This document shows positions 39,794 to 48,383 of a stretch of DNA of 64,000 nt, piece by piece. The stretch is from Synergistaceae bacterium (GTDB lineage: Bacteria; Synergistota; Synergistia; Synergistales; Aminobacteriaceae), in the NCBI GenBank assembly GCA_018436595.1, contig JAHDLC010000027.1, positions 1 through 64,000 on the forward strand. Reading direction: 5' to 3'. The number at the start of each line of letters is the position of its first letter. The first letter of the stretch is position 1. A model generated the notes under the pieces. That model did not search any database and had not been told where the DNA came from. It saw only the letters and a list, made by a program, of their open reading frames with translations. The translations under genes and the position numbers were made by a program.

Positions 39794-41892
39794 TTCCCTC
39801 CGTCGTCCAGCAGAAGAGGGGCTTCATTATCTTCGTCCTCCGGATCCGGGCCATCGGCTGACGATTCAAGGTCGTCTCCGGGAACCTCTCCAGGGGCGGC
39901 CGGAACCGTTCCTCCCGATCCCGAAGTTCCGTACAGCGCCCTGTAAATGTGAAGGTTGGCCATCACTTTTCTGACATAGTCGTTGGTTTCCTCGAACCGG
40001 ACCGATTCAATCCATTCATCCAGGGGTACGTCCTTTCTTCCGGCGAGCCAGCGTCTTGCCGAGCCGCCTCCTCCGTTGTACGCAGCCACGGACTGCTCCA
40101 CGTTCCCGAAGGATTTCAGGAGACGGGCTATATGGGCCGTTCCGAGAACGATGTTCTGTCCGGCGTCGTAGATATTGTAATCCTTCATTTTCAGTGCTTT
40201 CGCTTCGCTCCGTGCCGTGGAGGGCATGAGCTGCATGAGCCCGGCGGCGCCCACCCAGCTTGTGGCATTGGGATTGAAGGCGCTTTCCTGCCGCATGATG
40301 GCCCATACCAGGTTTTCCTCCACCTTGAACCGCTCCGCAGCCTTTTTGACCTCTTCCAGAAAGGGCCGGGGATAGAGAAATTCCATTCCCTTCCTGAAGA
40401 ACGAAGTCCCCCGGGTGATCTCTCCGGCCATGCGGCCCATCGCCGAATATGCGGCCAGGTGGTCACCGCTCCACTCCGCCAGCCGGGCTGCGCGGAAGAG
40501 GGATTTGGCGTCGCCCCTTGCGAGCAGATTCCACCTCGCATAGGTGATGAACCCCCACCGTTCAAGGTCCGAGGGGCTGTCCTGCACCAGGTGGCGGGGA
40601 ACGTCAGGAACGATGGACAGCTTGTCCCCTCCGCTGAGAAAAGCGTAGATGGAAAGGGGATGGTTTTTCCGTATCTTTTCAAGAGCCGCTGCCCTCTTTT
40701 CCTGCAGCTTCAGCCGTCCATACCCCTTTGCGAGCCAGTAGAGAACCCTTGGACGCCAGTTTCCGTCCATTCCTGAGGCGATGCTCTTTTCCCATATCTG
40801 CACCGCACCCTTGATGTCCCCGCTGTTCCACCGGTCCCATCCACGGTTGTAGAGGATACGGGTGGTGAAGGCCGAATCCGGTATGAGGGCGATGACCTTT
40901 TCCTCGAGTTCCCGCTTTTCCTTTCCCGAAGCGTGGGTCGAGAGGGAATACAGGGCTCTCGCCTTTATCGCTCCCTCCCGGGAGGCTGCAACCTCCCTGA
41001 GCACTCTGAGGGCCCTGTCCTTCTGGGCTCTTCCTGCGAGGATGGAAATTCTCCGTATGGAGGATTCGGCATAGGAGGTGCCTTTCCGCGCCAGGTAACT
41101 CCAGAGCTCGAGGGCTTCACCGTATTTCTTCAGGCTATAGAGGGAAAAGGCCCGGTAGTATCTCGCCTTTCTTCCGTTGCGGGACGCGAGGGGAACAGCC
41201 TTGAGGAGGGGGACGGCTTTCCCGTGCTGACCCCGAAGGTAAGCGGCATAACCGACTGCGAAATTCACGTCGGTCTTCCATGGTTTCGGCAGGGATTCCA
41301 GCACCTTCAAGGCGGCACTGTTCCTCGGGTGGATACCGAGAAGGTTCAGGGCATAGGCGGTCTTGTCTCCGGGCAGTCCCAGGAGGAGCGTGAGGGCGGT
41401 CGACTGCTGGGCAGTGTTTTCAGCGAGGCTGTACATGCGCTGAAGATACTTTTTTCTTGCTTCGGTGTCCTCTTGAGCTGTCAGCCGGTAAAGGGCATAG
41501 GCAACATAATAGGCCACGTCAGGGGATGCCGCAGGAAGAAACCTGGCGGCGGCCTTCTTCGCCTCATCCTTTCGGCCGGTTCTCTCCAGCCCGAGAATGA
41601 TCATGAGGGTACCGTATGGCTTTACTGATTCCGGCCAGTGCGGGGCTGTTTTCTGAAGAAGTTCCAGCGACTCGGCCCATTTTCCGCGAAACCAGAGAGC
41701 GTTTGCAGCAAGAGAAAGCTCTCTCGGGGAAAGTGAGCCGCTTTTTTGCGCCAGCAGTGTATCCACACTTCTCCAGTCCCTGGCGGAAAAAAGTTCGTCC
41801 ATGCCGGAAGCTGCCCCTGCCGGAAAAGCAGGGAGGAAGAAGACGATGATTAAAATACAGAGGACAGCGGGTGCTTTCAGCAATCCGGGCAC
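39790..41892 (-). CDS. slt: Soluble lytic murein transglycosylase (Slt70-like)
   Basis: The enzyme cleaves peptidoglycan to 1,6-anhydromuropeptides in the periplasm. The roughly 700-residue product has a signal peptide ending PAGAASG, a long superhelical all-alpha region of TPR-like repeats (to about residue 520), and a C-terminal lysozyme-like SLT domain with catalytic Glu in AIMRQESAFNPNA, then GLMQLMPSTA and SVAAYNGGGG. An acidic tail ends LLLDDGGK. The start GTG 41892 is 8 nt after AAAGGAG; ATG 41898 is only 2 nt away. A diderm envelope is suggested by this Slt type. Confidence 0.92.
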   Translation of the reverse strand: MPGLLKAPAVLCILIIVFFLPAFPAGAASGMDELFSARDWRSVDTLLAQKSGSLSPRELSLAANALWFRGKWAESLELLQKTAPHWPESVKPYGTLMIILGLERTGRKDEAKKAAARFLPAASPDVAYYVAYALYRLTAQEDTEARKKYLQRMYSLAENTAQQSTALTLLLGLPGDKTAYALNLLGIHPRNSAALKVLESLPKPWKTDVNFAVGYAAYLRGQHGKAVPLLKAVPLASRNGRKARYYRAFSLYSLKKYGEALELWSYLARKGTSYAESSIRRISILAGRAQKDRALRVLREVAASREGAIKARALYSLSTHASGKEKRELEEKVIALIPDSAFTTRILYNRGWDRWNSGDIKGAVQIWEKSIASGMDGNWRPRVLYWLAKGYGRLKLQEKRAAALEKIRKNHPLSIYAFLSGGDKLSIVPDVPRHLVQDSPSDLERWGFITYARWNLLARGDAKSLFRAARLAEWSGDHLAAYSAMGRMAGEITRGTSFFRKGMEFLYPRPFLEEVKKAAERFKVEENLVWAIMRQESAFNPNATSWVGAAGLMQLMPSTARSEAKALKMKDYNIYDAGQNIVLGTAHIARLLKSFGNVEQSVAAYNGGGGSARRWLAGRKDVPLDEWIESVRFEETNDYVRKVMANLHIYRALYGTSGSGGTVPAAPGEVPGDDLESSADGPDPEDEDNEAPLLLDDGGK

Positions 41893-41966
41893 CGGCATCA
41901 CTCCTTTCACATTTTTCGGGGATTATAGGGGAAGGGCGGGAATAAATCTCCGGTAAAACTCCCTAA

Positions 41967-42884
41967 TCAGAGGCAGACGGCGTTGCGTCCCTTCCTCTTC
42001 GCCCGGTAGAGAGCCTGGTCAGCCCCCATGAGCATTTCATCAGGCCCGCTGGAGGAGGGGTTCCATTCACATATGCCAAGACTGGCGGTCACGGTAAAGG
42101 GAGTACCGCTCCCCTGCTGCGGCACAGGGAAAAAGGGTTTTTTTTCTATTACGGAACATACCCTTTCGCAGATCCTGAGAGCATCGTCACCTTTCAGGCC
42201 CGGAAAAACAAGAAGGAACTCCTCCCCGCCGTACCTGCCCACGAGGTCGTAGCTCCTCACCGCCGAGCGGATCCGGCGGGCCGACTCCGCCAGGACGGAA
42301 TCGCCCGTCAGGTGGCCGTAACTGTCGTTGACCTCCTTGAAATGATCGAGGTCCAGAAGGGCGATGGCAAATGATTCCCCGGACCGCTCGGAACGGGCGA
42401 ATTCACCCTCGAGGCCGTCAATGACAGCCCTCCTGTTGGGGAGGCCTGTGAGCGCATCGTAGAGGGCCGCCTTCCTGAGCTGTTCCTGGAGAAGCAGGAT
42501 TCTTTCTCCGACCTTTATCCGCATCTGCAGTTCCTGGGAATCGAAGGGCTTTGTCACATAATCGTCCGCTCCCGCATCGAGGCCGGCAACGACGTTTTCC
42601 TTCTCCCCCTTGACGGTCAGCATGATGATGTACTGGTACGGCCTTCCCTTTCGTGCCTCCTCGCCCATGCGGAGCCTCCGGCAGATCTCGGGCCCGCTCA
42701 GGCCCGGGAGCATCCAGTCAAGGATCGCAAGGAAGGGCGGATCTTCACCGTTCAGCACCGAAAGAGCTTCCACGCCGTCGGAAAGGGCTACAGTTTCGTA
42801 CCCCCATTTTTCGAGCAGGGACTGCAGCATGAACAAAGATGTCGCGTCATCTTCGGCAACAAGAATTTTCATAGGGTCATTCAT
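41967..42884 (-). CDS. Response regulator with GGDEF diguanylate cyclase domain
   Basis: The 305-residue protein has an N-terminal receiver domain (about 6-125, LVAEDD, phosphoacceptor Asp in LAILDWMLPG, Lys in YVTKPF) and a C-terminal GGDEF domain (about 140-305) with LYDALTGLPNRR and an intact GGEEF active site in RYGGEEFLLVF. It should make cyclic di-GMP when phosphorylated, like PleD or WspR. The start ATG 42884 overlaps the hybrid kinase stop (ATGA). The kinase next door, which ends in an Hpt domain, is the obvious partner. No c-di-GMP receptor is visible in the window. Confidence 0.93.
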   Translation of the reverse strand: MNDPMKILVAEDDATSLFMLQSLLEKWGYETVALSDGVEALSVLNGEDPPFLAILDWMLPGLSGPEICRRLRMGEEARKGRPYQYIIMLTVKGEKENVVAGLDAGADDYVTKPFDSQELQMRIKVGERILLLQEQLRKAALYDALTGLPNRRAVIDGLEGEFARSERSGESFAIALLDLDHFKEVNDSYGHLTGDSVLAESARRIRSAVRSYDLVGRYGGEEFLLVFPGLKGDDALRICERVCSVIEKKPFFPVPQQGSGTPFTVTASLGICEWNPSSSGPDEMLMGADQALYRAKRKGRNAVCL

Positions 42885-45031
42885 CCTTTCCATTCTCCGG
42901 CGCTTTTTCGATGTTTGTCTTCACTGCCCAGAACTTCGGCAAGAAATCGTGTCCGGGCCGCAAAAACGTCCGGCATGAGGGCTCGGGCTTCCGACCCTTT
43001 GCCTGCGGCGGCGGCCTCTTCCACCGCTGCCGCTGCAGCCATGATTTCCCTGGATTCCACGTTCGCCGCCGCGCCCCGAAGGGTATGGGCCTTCATCCTC
43101 GCTTCGTCGAAATCACCCGACTGGATAAGGGCGGCAAGATCCTCCGCAAGTTTCAGTGAATCCTCAACGAAAAGCATTATGGTCCTTTCGCAGAGTTTTT
43201 CATCTCCCCCCATGCGTTTGAGGAGAAGGTCCTTTCTGAAGATGCTCTTTTCATTCCCGCCGTCCCTGTCTGCATTCCGGAGATTTTCCACTCCGAGGCT
43301 TTTCAGAAGAAGTCTCGCGAGTTCCTCAGGGAGAACAGGCTTGCTGATGTAGTCCGTCATGCCCGCACTGAGATATTTTTCCCTGTCGGCGGGAAGGGTG
43401 TTGGCCGTCATGGCGGCTACGGGAACCTCCCGGTCCAGGACTGAGGACGAAGAATCCCTGATGGCAGCCACGGCTTCCAATCCATCCATCACCGGCATCT
43501 GGATATCCATAAGTACAAGATCGTACCTTCTCGATGAAAGTTTTTCAATGGCCACGGCACCATTTTCCGCAGTTTCTATCACAGGGACGCCCATTTTTTC
43601 GAGCAGCGAAACCGCCACCATCCTGCTTGTTTCGTTATCCTCTACCACGAGCACCGAATACCCGGGAGGAAAACCTATTGCGGTTCCGGCAGCCCCATCC
43701 CTTTCGCGGGTCTTTCCGGGCAGGATCTTCAGGGGAAGGGAGAACCGGAAATGGGCTCCCTGCTCATCCTCAGGCTCGATGGATATCGTTCCTCCCATGC
43801 CCTCCACGAGTCGCTTCGAGATCACGAGGCCGAGACCGGTTCCGCCGTATTTTCTTGTAGTGGAGGGGTCCCCCTGGACAAAGGGGCGGAAGAGCCGGCC
43901 AGCCTGTTCTGCTGAAATGCCGATCCCCGTGTCCCGAACATCCACCTTGAGGAGACACTGTCTCCCATCCCCGGGGAGAATGTCGCCGAGGACGGAAACC
44001 TCCCCCTTTGAAGTGAATTTCAGGGCATTCCCTATGATATTGCCGAAAACCTGGCGTATCCTGAGAGAATCTCCGGAAACAGCTGCAGGAACCTGTCCCG
44101 TGAGGTCCATCCTGAACCGGAGATTTTTCTGCCGTGCTCTCGGAAGAAAGCTGTCACGGATGCTGTTCCAGAATTCCGGAAAGTCAAAGGGGGCATCCTC
44201 GAAGCTGAGCTTTCCGGCCTCGATCCTTGAAAAGTCGAGGAGATCGTTGATAAGCCTGAGCAGTGACGATGATTCATCCCTGAGGATCCTGACCATGTCT
44301 GCCTGGCGGGAGTCGAGAGCGGTGTCTTCGAGCAGGCTCGCCATGCCGATAATTCCGTTCAGGGGGGGTCGTATTTCGTGGCTCACGTTGGCGAGAAAGG
44401 TATCTCTGGCCCTCATGGCCTCGGCAAGACTCCGCTCAGATTCTTCGAGCCGTTCGATTTTCTTGCTGAGCTCGCTGTTCAGGCCCCGGATCACAGTGTA
44501 AAGTTCTGCGTTCTGGAGCAGTCCGGCTGCCGTGCTGAGGACCACGGTGAGAAAGGCGAAGGAAAGGTCGAGAATGTCGGCGTCATCTTCTCCCAGGTAT
44601 CCCATGAACATCCCCATCGTCCTGTTCTGGGTGGTCATGGAATGAAGCAGAATCTGCCCCTTCCCATCGGTGGCTGTAACGATGACCGGCCTGTTCCTGT
44701 CCACGGCCCAGGCGAAAGTTCTGTCTTCAACGAGGGGAAGCATTTCCTTTTCGAAAAAGGATATGCCGGAGGGAGGATCGCAGAACTCAAGGGACATGTC
44801 GAGACCGTCATGGGAGAAGACGATAAAGGCCAGGGACTCAAAGGAAATGAAGGAACGAACCTTTCGCGCGCATTCCTCGAACAGGGAATGGAAGGAGAAT
44901 TCCTCGTCCACTACCACGGAAAAACCGAGGGAATCCACCGCCGATTCGAGAAGGCGTTTTGCCGCCTCCCGCTCCCTGGTAAGTATGGCCAGTCTTTCTT
45001 TCATCTTCTCCATGACATCTCCGCTCATCAT
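42881..45031 (-). CDS. Hybrid histidine kinase (GAF-like, HisKA, HATPase, receiver, Hpt)
   Basis: The 716-residue kinase has no membrane helix. In order it shows a coiled-coil start, a GAF-like sensor domain (about 35-195), a second coiled coil, HisKA with phosphoacceptor His in NVSHEIRPPLNGI, an ATPase domain with NIIGNALKF and GGTGLGLVI, a receiver domain with LVLMDIQMPVMDG, and a C-terminal Hpt with KAHTLRGAAANV. This is a complete phosphorelay likely ending on the GGDEF regulator that follows with a 4-nt overlap. The start is ATG 45031 or 45028, just after the HDOD stop; upstream frame is inside HDOD and rejected. Confidence 0.93.
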   Translation of the reverse strand: MMSGDVMEKMKERLAILTREREAAKRLLESAVDSLGFSVVVDEEFSFHSLFEECARKVRSFISFESLAFIVFSHDGLDMSLEFCDPPSGISFFEKEMLPLVEDRTFAWAVDRNRPVIVTATDGKGQILLHSMTTQNRTMGMFMGYLGEDDADILDLSFAFLTVVLSTAAGLLQNAELYTVIRGLNSELSKKIERLEESERSLAEAMRARDTFLANVSHEIRPPLNGIIGMASLLEDTALDSRQADMVRILRDESSSLLRLINDLLDFSRIEAGKLSFEDAPFDFPEFWNSIRDSFLPRARQKNLRFRMDLTGQVPAAVSGDSLRIRQVFGNIIGNALKFTSKGEVSVLGDILPGDGRQCLLKVDVRDTGIGISAEQAGRLFRPFVQGDPSTTRKYGGTGLGLVISKRLVEGMGGTISIEPEDEQGAHFRFSLPLKILPGKTRERDGAAGTAIGFPPGYSVLVVEDNETSRMVAVSLLEKMGVPVIETAENGAVAIEKLSSRRYDLVLMDIQMPVMDGLEAVAAIRDSSSSVLDREVPVAAMTANTLPADREKYLSAGMTDYISKPVLPEELARLLLKSLGVENLRNADRDGGNEKSIFRKDLLLKRMGGDEKLCERTIMLFVEDSLKLAEDLAALIQSGDFDEARMKAHTLRGAAANVESREIMAAAAAVEEAAAAGKGSEARALMPDVFAARTRFLAEVLGSEDKHRKSAGEWKG

Positions 45032-45038
45032 TACAGCC

Positions 45039-46277
45039 TCAGGCAACAAGAAAAATGTGCATGATCTCCCGGATCTGCCGTTCGCCCTGGACAAGAACCG
45101 ATTCAAGATCCCCTTCGTCGAGCCCGAGATAGTCCCATATTTCCGGCGCGACGGCGGAAAGATAGACCGATCCGCTGGTTCCAGCGCGGAGTCCGTTGGC
45201 GATGTAATCCGCGGCATGAACAAAGGCGGATTCCTCCGGAGCGTTTTCATCCAGTGGCGAATGGTGGTAGTCGCAGAGCTTCCTGATGCTTTCAGGGATG
45301 TTCCACTCTTCGAGAAGAACCTTTCCCACAGCGGCGTGGTCGAAGCCGAAAACCCTCTTTTCCGCGCGCCAGAGGGGAATCCGCTCAAAAAAGGAAAGCT
45401 CGAGGGCGTAGGTCATCTCCGCCGGCGTCTTGGTGTAAAGAATGATTCTTCCGAGGTCGTGCAGGAGTCCGGCGAGAAAAAAACGATCCTCGTTCCGGAT
45501 CCTCCTCGAATAGGCCAATAGGCGGGAAAAAACGCCGCATGCGATGGAGTGCTTCCAGAGGGATTTCATGTCAACGTATGCGGGCGGCACATGGCGGAAC
45601 ACCGTCATGGTGGAAACCGCAAGGGCGAGGGCCGTCAGTTCGTTCGCCCCGATGATGGCGATGGCCCTGGGAATGGACAGAATCGGGTTAGGGAAACCGT
45701 AAAAGGAGCTGTTCACCAGACGAAGAAGGCGGGCGGTAAGGCTGGGATCCTTGCTCACCACTTTAGCGATGGTGGTGGCTGAACTGATCGGAGAATTGAT
45801 GACTTCCTGTATCTTGAAGTAGATATCCGGGAATGAAACAAGCCGTACTTCGTTCTTTGCGAGGCCATAAGCTGAAAAAGTCCGCCCGAAGTGTCCCTCG
45901 GGAGGGCGCGGGAGCTGTTTCATTTCGGGAAGAGGTGCCGGAAGTTTGCCCGAAGCGATTTCTCCGGCGAATTTTCTCGTGCAGAATGACCGGATTCCCG
46001 CTGAAGCCGGCGTTTCGCCTTCCGCAGGCGGGAGGTAGGAATCCACAAAAGTCCCGGCCGACCTGAGAGCCTCTTCCCGGAGGTGCTCCTCCAGCGCTAT
46101 TTCCGCATCCTCGGCTCCTTCCACTGACGCACCGGTGACGCCCCATATCTTGAACATCCGGATATGGTTCTCTTTCAGAACAGAGCCTCTGCCCAGGATG
46201 AACCTCCCGTTTGGAGCCGACAGGTCTTCTTCGAGGACCATCCCCTCCCGGAGATTGTTTACGCTCACCCTGCCCAT
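45039..46277 (-). CDS. HDOD-domain signalling protein
   Basis: The protein of about 412 residues has a small N-terminal beta region (VNNLREGMVLEEDL, similar to the N domain of some c-di-GMP phosphodiesterase-associated proteins), a linker, and an HDOD domain (about 140-345) with FPDIYFKIQEVIN and LLHDLGRIILY. HDOD proteins are HD-like but usually lack full catalytic sets; many act in signalling or motility. The start is uncertain: ATG 46277 has only a weak AGGA, and TTG 46298 has none. It is 7 nt upstream of the hybrid kinase, so the three genes form one unit. Confidence 0.85.
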   Translation of the reverse strand: MGRVSVNNLREGMVLEEDLSAPNGRFILGRGSVLKENHIRMFKIWGVTGASVEGAEDAEIALEEHLREEALRSAGTFVDSYLPPAEGETPASAGIRSFCTRKFAGEIASGKLPAPLPEMKQLPRPPEGHFGRTFSAYGLAKNEVRLVSFPDIYFKIQEVINSPISSATTIAKVVSKDPSLTARLLRLVNSSFYGFPNPILSIPRAIAIIGANELTALALAVSTMTVFRHVPPAYVDMKSLWKHSIACGVFSRLLAYSRRIRNEDRFFLAGLLHDLGRIILYTKTPAEMTYALELSFFERIPLWRAEKRVFGFDHAAVGKVLLEEWNIPESIRKLCDYHHSPLDENAPEESAFVHAADYIANGLRAGTSGSVYLSAVAPEIWDYLGLDEGDLESVLVQGERQIREIMHIFLVA

Positions 46278-46318
46278 GAAAGGTCCGTTTCCTGCCAAGG
46301 AATATGCCGTCGTTTCAT

Positions 46319-47479
46319 TCAGTCCTCCGGGGGAGAGGAAAACAGGGAGAGGATCTTGCCGCTTCCCTTGAGACCCGACCCGGTAAGGACCGCCGCCACC
46401 GGGCGTTTCCCGCCTACCGAACCGTCACGGGAAAGCATTTCAGCCGCAGCGCCGACAATGGCACTCGTGGGTTCAACGAAGTATCCTCTTCGGGCGAGCT
46501 TCACAAATCCGTCCCAGATTTCCCTGTCCGAAAAAGAAAGGACGGCTCCTCCGGTTTTTCGAACCGCAGCGAGGACGTCTCGCCCTCGAACAGGTTCCGC
46601 GGAGCTTATACCTTCTGCTATGGTTTCCCTCTTTTCCACTCTCTCCGGAGAAGGACTCCCTTTCCTGAAGGCCTCCTCCAGGGGAGCGCAGTTTTTCGGC
46701 TGAAGGGCGAATATCTTCGGAAGGGTTTCTATTTCTCCGCTTGAAAGAAGTTCTTCAAAGGCCAGGGCGCAGCCGAGAACGAGGCTTCCCTGTCCGGCAG
46801 GAAGAAGAACAGCTTCCGGAGCGGTGAATCCAAGCTGCTCCCACAGTTCGAATGCGAAGGTCTTGATCCCGTGGGCAAACCACGGACTCCAGTTGTGGCT
46901 CCCATAGAATACGGTCTCCGCAGCCTTCTCTGCTGCCCTGGTCGTATCCTCCCTGGAACCGGGCACCCGCTCAAGATCCGCGCCGTAGGAGGCAACCTGG
47001 ACACACTTCCCCTCCGAGGTGTAGGCGGGAACAAAAACCCGGCACCGGATGCCCGCCCTGGCACAGTAAGCCGCCATGGAGGCTCCGGCGTTTCCTGAAG
47101 AATCCTCGATGACTTCGGAGATTCCCTGGTCCCTCAGTCTGCTTACCAGGTATGCCATCCCCCGGTCCTTGTAGGAGCCGGTAGGGCAGGCATAGTCCAG
47201 CTTGAGGAAGAGGTTCATGCCGTTCCATTCTTCCCGGACAAGAGGGGTCCACCCCTCACCAAAGGACACTTTCTCCTCCGGTTTTTCCAGGGGAAGGGAC
47301 GATGCATAGCGCCACATTCCCTGCTCAGCGGGACATATTCGGCTTCTGTCCATAGGAGGAGTTCCGCTGAAGTCCGCAAGAAGCGGAGCCCCGCACACAC
47401 ACCTCCACAGAAGACTGTCTTCCCGGACCACCGTACCGCAGAGGGAGCATTGAAGCATTATTTTTCCGTGATTGGTCAT
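46319..47479 (-). CDS. thrC: Threonine synthase-like PLP enzyme
   Basis: The 386-residue fold-type II PLP enzyme has an N-terminal zinc-ribbon-like part (CSLCG...RCVCGAPL), FGEGWTPLV, the Schiff-base Lys in PTGSYKDRGM, the substrate loop EDSSGNAGAS and the glycine-rich phosphate cup PAGQGSLVLG. The layout fits threonine synthase, which makes threonine from O-phosphohomoserine. A related lyase is possible because no other threonine genes adjoin. ATG 47479 has no SD and lies 9 nt after a TATAAT, so the mRNA may be almost leaderless; ATG 47458 is an alternative start. Confidence 0.82.
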   Translation of the reverse strand: MTNHGKIMLQCSLCGTVVREDSLLWRCVCGAPLLADFSGTPPMDRSRICPAEQGMWRYASSLPLEKPEEKVSFGEGWTPLVREEWNGMNLFLKLDYACPTGSYKDRGMAYLVSRLRDQGISEVIEDSSGNAGASMAAYCARAGIRCRVFVPAYTSEGKCVQVASYGADLERVPGSREDTTRAAEKAAETVFYGSHNWSPWFAHGIKTFAFELWEQLGFTAPEAVLLPAGQGSLVLGCALAFEELLSSGEIETLPKIFALQPKNCAPLEEAFRKGSPSPERVEKRETIAEGISSAEPVRGRDVLAAVRKTGGAVLSFSDREIWDGFVKLARRGYFVEPTSAIVGAAAEMLSRDGSVGGKRPVAAVLTGSGLKGSGKILSLFSSPPED

Positions 47480-47487
47480 AATAGGAT

Positions 47488-47493
47488 ATTATA
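47488..47493 (-). promoter_or_regulatory. -10 element for the threonine-synthase-like gene
   Basis: A perfect TATAAT on the minus strand (47493-47488) would start transcription near 47481, two bases before ATG 47479. No convincing -35 is visible. Confidence 0.45.
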
Positions 47494-47568
47494 CGTAATT
47501 TTCCCCTTTCCTGCAGGGAAAAAATACGCAAGAATTTCAATGAAAACGCTGTAATTGAAAGACATTCC

Positions 47569-47587
47569 TCCGGGGTATTTCCCCGGA
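47569..47587 (+). promoter_or_regulatory. Leader hairpin before the M48 protease start
   Basis: A perfect 7-bp stem TCCGGGG / CCCCGGA with a TATTT loop ends 5 nt before the SD GGGGGAG of the M48 gene. The SD could also pair with upstream TTCCTCC. It might modulate translation or protect the mRNA; no direct evidence. Confidence 0.35.
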
Positions 47588-47605
47588 AAAAAGGGGGAGA
47601 ACGTT

Positions 47606-48235
47606 GTGAAAAAAATACGGAGAATCCTTCCCGCCGTTTCTCTTCTGGCCCTTCTTTTCACGTGTGCTGCCGAAGCCGCCATAGACCAGGCCGCGGTGCA
47701 CCGTGCATGGGCAAAAATTTCCGCAAAGTCAGGAATCGAACACAAGCCTGTCAACTTCGAGAACAAAAAAGAACCCAACGCCTGGGTGAAGTTTTCACCG
47801 GGGAATCACTCGGTTCATGTAACGACCGGACTGATGGCCATACTTGACGAGGAGGACGAAATCGCCGGCATCCTCGCCCACGAAGCGGGGCATATCCAGC
47901 TGGGACACTACAACAGCTCCGTGGGGCGCAGCCTGCTTTGGGGACTTCTTTTCCATGCCCTCGAAGGCAATACCGCAGGGGAAATCGCCGGGGGCGTCGG
48001 CATGGCCCTGGCGGAATCCGGCTTCAGCAGGGAACAGGAAGTGGCCGCAGACGACTACGGGATCAGGACCTCCGCCGCCGCCGGCTACAGTCCCTGGGGT
48101 CTCGTCCGGGCCATGGAAAAAATGAAGGCCGCCGGGTACAAGACATCGCCGAACGGATTCAATTCCCACCCTCCCACTGAAAGAAGACTACTCCGCCTGA
48201 GAAACAACGCTTCGGCTATAGAACAGCGGAAATGA
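47606..48235 (+). CDS. M48-family metallopeptidase, exported
   Basis: The 209-residue protein has a signal peptide ending AAEA (about residues 1-25) and a minimal M48 zinc-protease domain: HEAGH at residues 92-96 with the third ligand Glu in REQEVAADDYG. SHPPTERRL near the end is the usual C-terminal His motif of M48C/BepA-like enzymes. No TPR domain is attached; a separate TPR protein is the next gene, as if a BepA-like protein were split. The start is GTG 47606, 6 nt after GGGGGAG. The role is probably envelope protein quality control. Confidence 0.87.
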   Translation: MKKIRRILPAVSLLALLFTCAAEAAIDQAAVHRAWAKISAKSGIEHKPVNFENKKEPNAWVKFSPGNHSVHVTTGLMAILDEEDEIAGILAHEAGHIQLGHYNSSVGRSLLWGLLFHALEGNTAGEIAGGVGMALAESGFSREQEVAADDYGIRTSAAAGYSPWGLVRAMEKMKAAGYKTSPNGFNSHPPTERRLLRLRNNASAIEQRK

Positions 48236-48270
48236 AGGAATAACCAGAAACCATCGCCACTTTTGCAGAA

Positions 48271-48311
48271 GCGGGAGCCTGTGCTGCAGGATCCCGCTTC
48301 CGCTGTATAAT
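48271..48311 (+). promoter_or_regulatory. Hairpin and -10 element before the TPR gene
   Basis: Stem GCGGGAgCCT / AGGaTCCCGC (48271-48297) is followed by a perfect TATAAT (48306-48311). The hairpin lacks a U-tract, so it is a poor terminator. No clear -35 lies upstream of the TATAAT. Either a weak promoter or coincidence. Confidence 0.35.
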
Positions 48312-48383
48312 ATGGCCAATCTTCAGCTCGATTTTTTCAGACGTCTTATCGTACCCTTTCCGGGTGAAAGCGAGGTGGTCGCA

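Noticed and set aside
45032-45388. N-terminal extension of the hybrid kinase
   Set aside because: It lies wholly within the HDOD coding region in another frame and shows no domain; ATG 45031 directly follows the HDOD stop with an SD.
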